Positions 58,559 to 64,000 of a stretch of DNA of 64,000 nucleotides are shown here, piece after piece (position 1 is the first letter of the stretch; each line of letters begins with the position of its first letter). The notes under the pieces were generated by a model. The model was not told where the DNA came from. It did not search any database and was given only the letters and a program-made list of their open reading frames with translations. Location: assembly GCA_017979445.1 (NCBI GenBank), contig CM030717.1, positions 20,571,288 to 20,635,287 on the forward strand. The letters are read 5' to 3'. The translations under genes and the position numbers were made by a program. This DNA comes from Akebia trifoliata. Its lineage: Eukaryota; Streptophyta; Magnoliopsida; Ranunculales; Lardizabalaceae.

Positions 58559-60464
58559 ATAGGGGCCTGTGAGATTGTTTGTTAGATGATTTTGAATTCG
58601 ATGCACTCAAATTTTATGTGACCCATTCCACCACAGAAGTTGCATGTGATGACTTTCTTGGAGTTTTTCTTAGTGTTCAATGATTCTCCATGAACAAATA
58701 CAGTAGGAGATGGTGGTGATGTAGAAGTATACCTATCATAGCCCAAGCCTCATTTATCCTCATAGGATTTTTTAACCTCCAAGAAGTTTTTCTAACTCCA
58801 AACTTTCCTGAGTGTAGTTACGCTCAAGTCTAGCCATTTGTTTTTGCAACTCATTGACGTCAAACTTAAGAACTTCATTTCCATCGTGAAGGTTTGACAG
58901 GCTATAGTAGAGTTTGTCATAGAAAGAAGGTTTTTCAATTGTTGAAGATTTTTGAGCATTTCATCCTTCCAATTTGCAGCCTTTTTAAATATAATGAGCA
59001 TGTTGTTTTTTTTGGGATGTTGTGAGTTGAATTTTAATATCATTTAATTAAAGTCCTAGGGAACGTTTTTCCTCACTGACTTGATCATATTCAACATGCC
59101 ACTATTTTTTTTTAAAGTTTCTCTTGACCATGTTTCTTGGTCAGTATCACAAGACTAATGAACAGTTGATCGAATGCTAATTGAAGTTCGAATTCATTAA
59201 TATTAACATCTTCTCTTTCTTCATTAGAGGAAAAGGCATCTTAGGGTGATTTTGATTTTCAGATTCCAGTCCCTACTCAATTTCATCCTCATTAGGGATG
59301 GAGACTGGGTGGAGGCCATATGGATTTGAAGGATTTTATAGTCTTCAAAATCCGATGATCTTTGTTCCTTATTTTTTGACTCATCTGAGTCGTCATCCCA
59401 CGTGGCTTTTGTAGCCGTAATATGTCCTTTAGACTTAGGCTTTTGAAGACCATTATATTTTAGCTTGGAGGGACAAATGGTAGAATAATGACCTTTTATT
59501 TCACAATTGAACCGTAGTTGAAGCACTCGGTATCTTCTTTGGATTTGGACGAGTATTTTCTTATTGTTAATTGTTTATCCACAAGATGATTCTTTATACC
59601 AGTGCTATGTGAACTTTTCTTCTTGAAGAATTTATTAAATTTTGAAACAAGTAAGGCCAAGTCTTATTCTTCAAGGTTACTCTCGTCATTTTTCTCATAA
59701 GTGATTTTACTATTATCTTAGGAGGAGGATTCGATAGGATGACATGATGATCGTTTAGACGGGGCCTTGGATGAGTAGGTCTTAAGGATCGACGTCTTCT
59801 CTGTAGAGGGAGGACCTTCGAGATGGAGCTAAAAGGTTGTGAGTGAACCCCTGAGTTCCTCAACTATCATTGTCTCCACATCTCGATATTCCTTGATTGA
59901 GATGATTTTAGAGGTGAATATCTTGGGTAGGAATCTAAGAATTTTAGCACAAATTGTACCTTATGGGGGCAAACTCTCCTATATAAAATATGGACTTGCA
60001 TACGTCACTTACCCGTACATAGAATTCTTGGATAGTTTAACTCTCATCCATCTTAATGTTTTCAAATTGAGTTATGAAAAGTTGGAGTTTAGACTTTTTA
60101 ATAATACAAATTCCTTTGTGCACGGCCTCTAAGATTTTTCAAGCTTGTTTGGCTGATGTACACATGCATATCCTTTGATATTCATCATCGGAAATAACAC
60201 TAGTTATAGCATTAAGTGCTTGAAATTATTACTACTATCAATCTTATCTTGTACGGACCAGTTCTTTGATAGTCTCAGAACAATAGTGGAGAAACCATTA
60301 ATTTCTATGGTGTCAACAGGAGGTTCCCAACCTTCTTCTATCATGTTCCATATGTTCCTAGGTAAGAAGTTGATATATATTATCATTTTGCTTTTTCAGA
60401 AGGCGTATTTAAGACCATCTGACATGGACGGTCGAGTAGAATTCCATTTCTGTGTTTTAGACAT
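58559..60464 (-). pseudogene. Sirevirus gag of unit 2, truncated and decayed
   Basis: It starts at 60464 (MSKTQKWNSTRP), then MIIYINFLPRNIWNMIEEGW, a typical copia Gag beginning. It includes a damaged zinc knuckle near 59520-59470 (FNCEIKGHYSTICPSK, first Cys missing) and an intact second knuckle at 58644-58603 (CNFCGGMGHIKFEC). It parallels unit 1 (18110-19751 plus 56144-56251), with several frame breaks. The gag stops where the internal deletion begins at 58559. Confidence 0.8.
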
Positions 60465-60511
60465 GATTCAAAGTCGATATGATTAGCTCAAGGTTGTTAG
60501 ACCCTTCTAGA

Positions 60512-60530
60512 GCAACCCACTCTGATACCA
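60512..60530 (-). other. Sirevirus PBS of unit 2, intact
   Basis: On the minus strand TGGTATCAGAGTGGGTTGC lies two bases after LTR C, complementary to the initiator Met tRNA 3' end as in other Sireviruses. Confidence 0.85.
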
Positions 60531-60532
60531 AT

Positions 60533-62141
60533 TGAAACTATGGGCTTTGTACCGTGTGTAATTAAACCTAGTGGGGGCGGGTGAATAGGTAAATTAAAAT
60601 TTTTTATTTTAAAATCACCCCATGAAGTTAGATTATGCTACGATGATGGAGATGCACAAGATTAATTTAATTTGAGTTACGGCATGGCATGTTGCACATA
60701 TTCATAAAGTAGACAATTTATCTAATGCTGGATATGCATGTCATAACATTCATGTAAATTCAGGCATAGTGCATAATCGTAAGGAAGACACGAGATTTAT
60801 AGTTGTTTGGCAACTTGCCTCATCCATTACCAAGTACTCTACTCTCGGGTATTGGATTCCACTATGAAAATAGAGATTTAGGTTCACCTCGAAACCTTAC
60901 GCATAGTTTTTAAGCCAAGGACAAATTCTAAACTTTAAGATTGAGAAAAGGACAATCTCTCGAAATTGAATTTTTCTATCGGTAGAATCCCCAAACCAAT
61001 TTGTTAAAACATGTAGAATCTCATTTAAACTCTAAGTTTTGTTCTTTGGAAAACTTAGAACCTTATTCTCTTGAGTAGAGTCCTCAACTCTTCTCTAGAG
61101 CTTGGTTTTGGGATGGAACCAAGAACCTTCTTTTGTTAAAGAAAGAGAAATTTAACAAAGAAAATATTCACAAAGACTAGACTCAAAGGATCAATCTACC
61201 AAAATATTACTTTGAGTTCTTCACGTCTTTGAGAGAGTCTTTTTCATATTGATGTACTCCTTGTTTCAAGTGGATGCTCCAAACGTCTTTGGATTCACAA
61301 ATGTATGCATAAGCAGGGATGTTTGGATGAAGAGGTTCAACATTATAAAAGCTTGGGTTCAATGTTTTTCAACTAAGTGTAAAGCCTATTCAAGCTAAAG
61401 AAAGTATGAGGGAATGAAACTTTATTGTGGGCTTTCTCTAGGGAAGGAACCATGAGAGAAATGAGCTAGACAACTCTTTTTAAAGTCATTTTCGAGCTCT
61501 CAATGGCTATACAAGAGGAACTGATTTATTAAAGCTTCCTATCGGTGCCATTGGACTAATTACAAAAATGCTATGGGAGGTATTTTGCCCATAACTTTCA
61601 CACTGTAATTCCATTTCGCATGTCATTCAAGGATCTAATAGATCTTACTATGTAGAGCATCCCCAGATTGCCACCAAGGGGTGGATCATGGAATAAATGG
61701 GTGAAATTCTCAAAATACCCTGTTTCAATTTTCTTGTAAAATTGAGGCTTCATGAAGGCCGGTGTCAAAACCATTTGAAGGTGTACTAGATATTACCTAT
61801 ATAATGCCTTCAAAAACACACCAAGGATAGTAAATGATTTTAGGATGGTAAAATATCTAATGTCCCCTCTATGACTATTTTGATTCCCAAAAGGTCTGAT
61901 GAGAAAACTAGGCGATGAAGGAGTTTTCTTAATCACTATAGTTCAACCTATCACTCATTTACATATTGGGGAATGGTCTTAAGTGGTCTCATTACTTTTT
62001 GGGCTTCATGTACACATATTGGAGGTTTTTGTCCAGGCACGTGCGGTTGATAAGTTTTTTTAGAGTTTTCATTAGTCTTCAATCATAAATCAATCTGACA
62101 CTCAACATATGTTTCGGGATTGACAAAATATGGAATTAACA
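60533..62141 (-). repeat. Sirevirus LTR C
   Basis: It ends ATAGTTTCA on the minus strand beside the PBS and starts TGTTAATTCC at 62141. It is 5' LTR of unit 2. To its right the sequence continues with a polypurine tract, as though it were also a 3' LTR. Confidence 0.85.
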
Positions 62142-62218
62142 ATCTCCCTTTTTGTCAATTACGAGATAAAACCCTAAATTAGAGTAACAAGATTGGGAAA
62201 CATTTCCAGAATGACCAA
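62142..62218 (-). other. Sirevirus 3' region remnant right of LTR C
   Basis: It matches the first 77 bases after LTR A (2425 on) and LTR B (57959 on), including the purine tract next to the LTR. It ends abruptly at 62218. Confidence 0.75.
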
Positions 62219-63792
62219 TGATAGGAATACTTTGTGCAATGTTTTTAATGTCTTTCCTACCCTATTTGGTGTTGTAATCCTTTTAACTTTGTTAGTTTGA
62301 ACTTAGTTTCCACTCTTAGAGCTTGGAATGTGGGAATGGTAAAAGAAAGTTAAAGTATGAGTTTTCCTAGTCATATACATCAAGAAAGTAGTTTAATCAT
62401 TTTAAGAAATTTTCTTAAATTGGAAACTTGCCTTTTTGACATCTCTCTTAATTTAGTTATGAAAAGTTTCCTTATTTTTTATTTTCTGATTTATTTGTAG
62501 GGAATTTCCACCTAAGAATTATTCGGATGATTTGTCAAAAGATGAGAGGACATTGGAGACGATTAGATACCTATGCGTGCCACTAGTGTAGAGAAATCAT
62601 AATGCATGCATATGTGGCAAGATGCATTTATCTGGAAGTGAAGAGAATAAAGAGAAATTCATGCGCGCATAAGTTGAGGAGATCAGCCATAAAATTCAGC
62701 CACCACGTATTTGAATTTCATATGGAAATTCTAATTAATTGAACAAGAAATGAAAAAAAAAAAAAAAACTAATCTAACTATTAATTAGGAATGATCCTAT
62801 TTTTGTGGGCTAGAATTTTTTAATTTTAAAACTCAAAGAAAAGTTGCTGAAATTAAAAGAAGGGGCTGAACTCGTTAGAGTGTTCCAAGGAGATAAGGGG
62901 TGCACTCCTAGCTTTTAGGAGAAATTTGAGGGGGATCTCTTTTTCCTAGGAGAAGTGGCTGAATGTTGAAATACGTGGCTGATACAAGAAAGGGGACCTC
63001 TCTCTCTATATCTCTTTCTATTAATTATTATATCTTTTCTTTAGGAAAAAATGGCTGAACGTTGGGGGATTTGCTGAAATAAAGGAGGAAAAAGTGTTGA
63101 AATTATGGAGGAGAAGATTGGCTGAACTCGTGGGATTTTTCCAAATTGACAAAAAGGGGCTGAACTCGTGGGAATTTTAGAGGATTAAAAAATAATAATA
63201 ATAAATAAAGGACTGAACTTGAAAAAATGGTGGCTGAAATTTCAGCAACGTGGCTGCTATTAAAACGTGTAGGTTGCTAAATTGGAGGCTCTCTCTCTTT
63301 TCTAAAAAAAAAAAGAAGAAAAAAAAGAGAAATTGTTGATAGTGGAGAAAACAGCTGCCATCAGGGGGATTGCAAAAATTTCAGCAACGTGATTACCACA
63401 GAGAAAGTGGCTGAACACGTTGGAGTTTCAAACGTGTAGGTTGTTGAAATTGAAGAAGAGTTGTTGAAATTAACAAGTTGCGAAGATTTCAGCAATGTTG
63501 GCTAGACACGTTACAGCAGTTCCTCCATATGCCGGCTAGTATTTTTCTTCAATCTTCATCATCAAAGCCGTTTGGGACATCACCATAAACACATCACAAG
63601 CTTCTTTGGTTGTGTTAAAAAGTGTAACCCTTATAACTAGTCTTTTTATTTGTTTCAATCATGATTTTTATTGGATTAAAGATTATTTTGTTGGATTTTT
63701 ATATTGGAATTTGTCAATTTAATGAGTTAGTAACTTTCAGATTTGTTAATTGATGTTTTCGGATTGGAGATATATAGACACATGAATTGGTG
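62219..63792. repeat. Unassigned repeat-like block (possible LTR or non-autonomous element)
   Basis: It starts TGATAGGAAT directly where the Sirevirus match stops, so it may be an insertion. No gene is visible. The phrase GGCTGAACTCGT or close forms recurs (about 62867, 63120, 63167, 63411). Two diverged copies of TTTCAGCAACGTG...AACGTGTAGGTTG occur at about 63239-63277 and 63379-63434. CT-rich and A-rich runs are present (62998-63015, 63306-63330). I do not recognise the family. Confidence 0.4.
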
Positions 63793-64000
63793 TGTAGACA
63801 CCACATTTTTGCACTCGCCTGATTAATCAACTCGTCAACCCGATCGCAACGATTCCCAATGATGGATGTTTATTCTAATGCTTTATTTTGTTACTAGATA
63901 TGTTTCAGAAATCCGAATGAGGTATCTCGAACTGACAAAACTGTAGAAACAATGCTACGCTAGGAAAATATAACCCCTAAAAGCTTAGAAATCATCATTT
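63793..64000 (+). repeat. Third LTR of the outer Tat family, partial at window end
   Basis: It starts TGTAGACACCACATTTTTGC and follows 19752-19959 closely to the end of the window. It is a separate insertion (or solo LTR) of the same family. The five bases before it are TGGTG, so a matching TGGTG after its far end would confirm insertion. Confidence 0.88.

Larger units (their letters stand above)
899..62218 (-). mobile_element. Sirevirus (Ty1/copia) tandem array, three LTRs, hosting nested elements
   Basis: Three related LTRs (A 899-2424, B 56320-57958, C 60533-62141) lie in the same minus orientation. Each is followed on its right by a polypurine-tract region (pyrimidine-rich on the plus strand). 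B and C are preceded on their left by a Met-tRNA-type primer site and the start of gag. The A-B unit holds an env-like region, pol and gag, split by the chromovirus at 3064-12724 and the Tat element at 19752-56143. The B-C unit is internally deleted, keeping only a 3' region joined to gag. Sirevirus assignment rests on the PBS sequence, the cluster of polypurine tracts, a large zinc-knuckle gag and an extra region after pol. Confidence 0.8.

Noticed and set aside
1..64000. Host protein-coding genes, tRNA genes or rRNA
   Set aside because: I looked for conserved non-transposon domains and tRNA-like folds and saw none; all long frames fall within retroelement parts or repeats.

Overview
This window is plant nuclear DNA made almost entirely of nested, decayed LTR retrotransposons. 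I found no host gene, tRNA or rRNA gene, or CRISPR array. The element types (a Sirevirus with a Met-tRNA primer site, a Tekay/Del-like chromovirus, and two giant Tat/Ogre-like elements) indicate a seed plant, probably a eudicot. The species cannot be told from what is here. Every coding region carries stops or frameshifts, so the element genes are annotated as pseudogenes.

Layout. 1-898: tail of a Ty3/gypsy gag. 899-62218: a minus-strand Sirevirus (Ty1/copia) tandem array with three LTRs (A 899-2424, B 56320-57958, C 60533-62141). The A-B unit is a whole element with an env-like region, pol and gag. The B-C unit keeps only its 3' region and gag. The A-B unit is interrupted twice. A plus-strand chromovirus (3064-12724, 3-kb LTRs, chromodomain integrase) sits near its 3' LTR and carries a MITE-like inverted-repeat insert in its own 3' LTR. 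A giant plus-strand Tat/Ogre-like element (19752-56143, LTRs of 1670 bp each, target duplication CCTTA) sits inside the Sirevirus gag. That outer element has PBS, leader, ORF1, gag, protease, RT, two RNase H regions, integrase and a 3' UTR with minisatellites.

A second, minus-strand Tat/Ogre-like element (inner, 35326-54464, target duplication AGGGG) landed in the polypurine tract of the outer element, 9 bp before its 3' LTR. The inner element in turn holds a solo LTR (38386-40635, target duplication GGAAC). The nesting is therefore four deep: solo LTR in inner Tat in outer Tat in Sirevirus. 62219-63792 is an unassigned repeat-like block that cuts off the right end of the Sirevirus array. 63793-64000 is the start of a third LTR of the outer Tat family.

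No new multi-gene system is visible. The most interesting signals are in non-coding parts: three separate minisatellites in the UTRs of the two Tat elements, each with a short inverted repeat (possible hairpin) in every unit, two of them with paired changes in the stem; the three-LTR Sirevirus array; the insertion into a polypurine tract; a G-patch-like motif between protease and RT in both Tat elements; and tandem repeats just upstream of the TATA boxes of two different LTR families.
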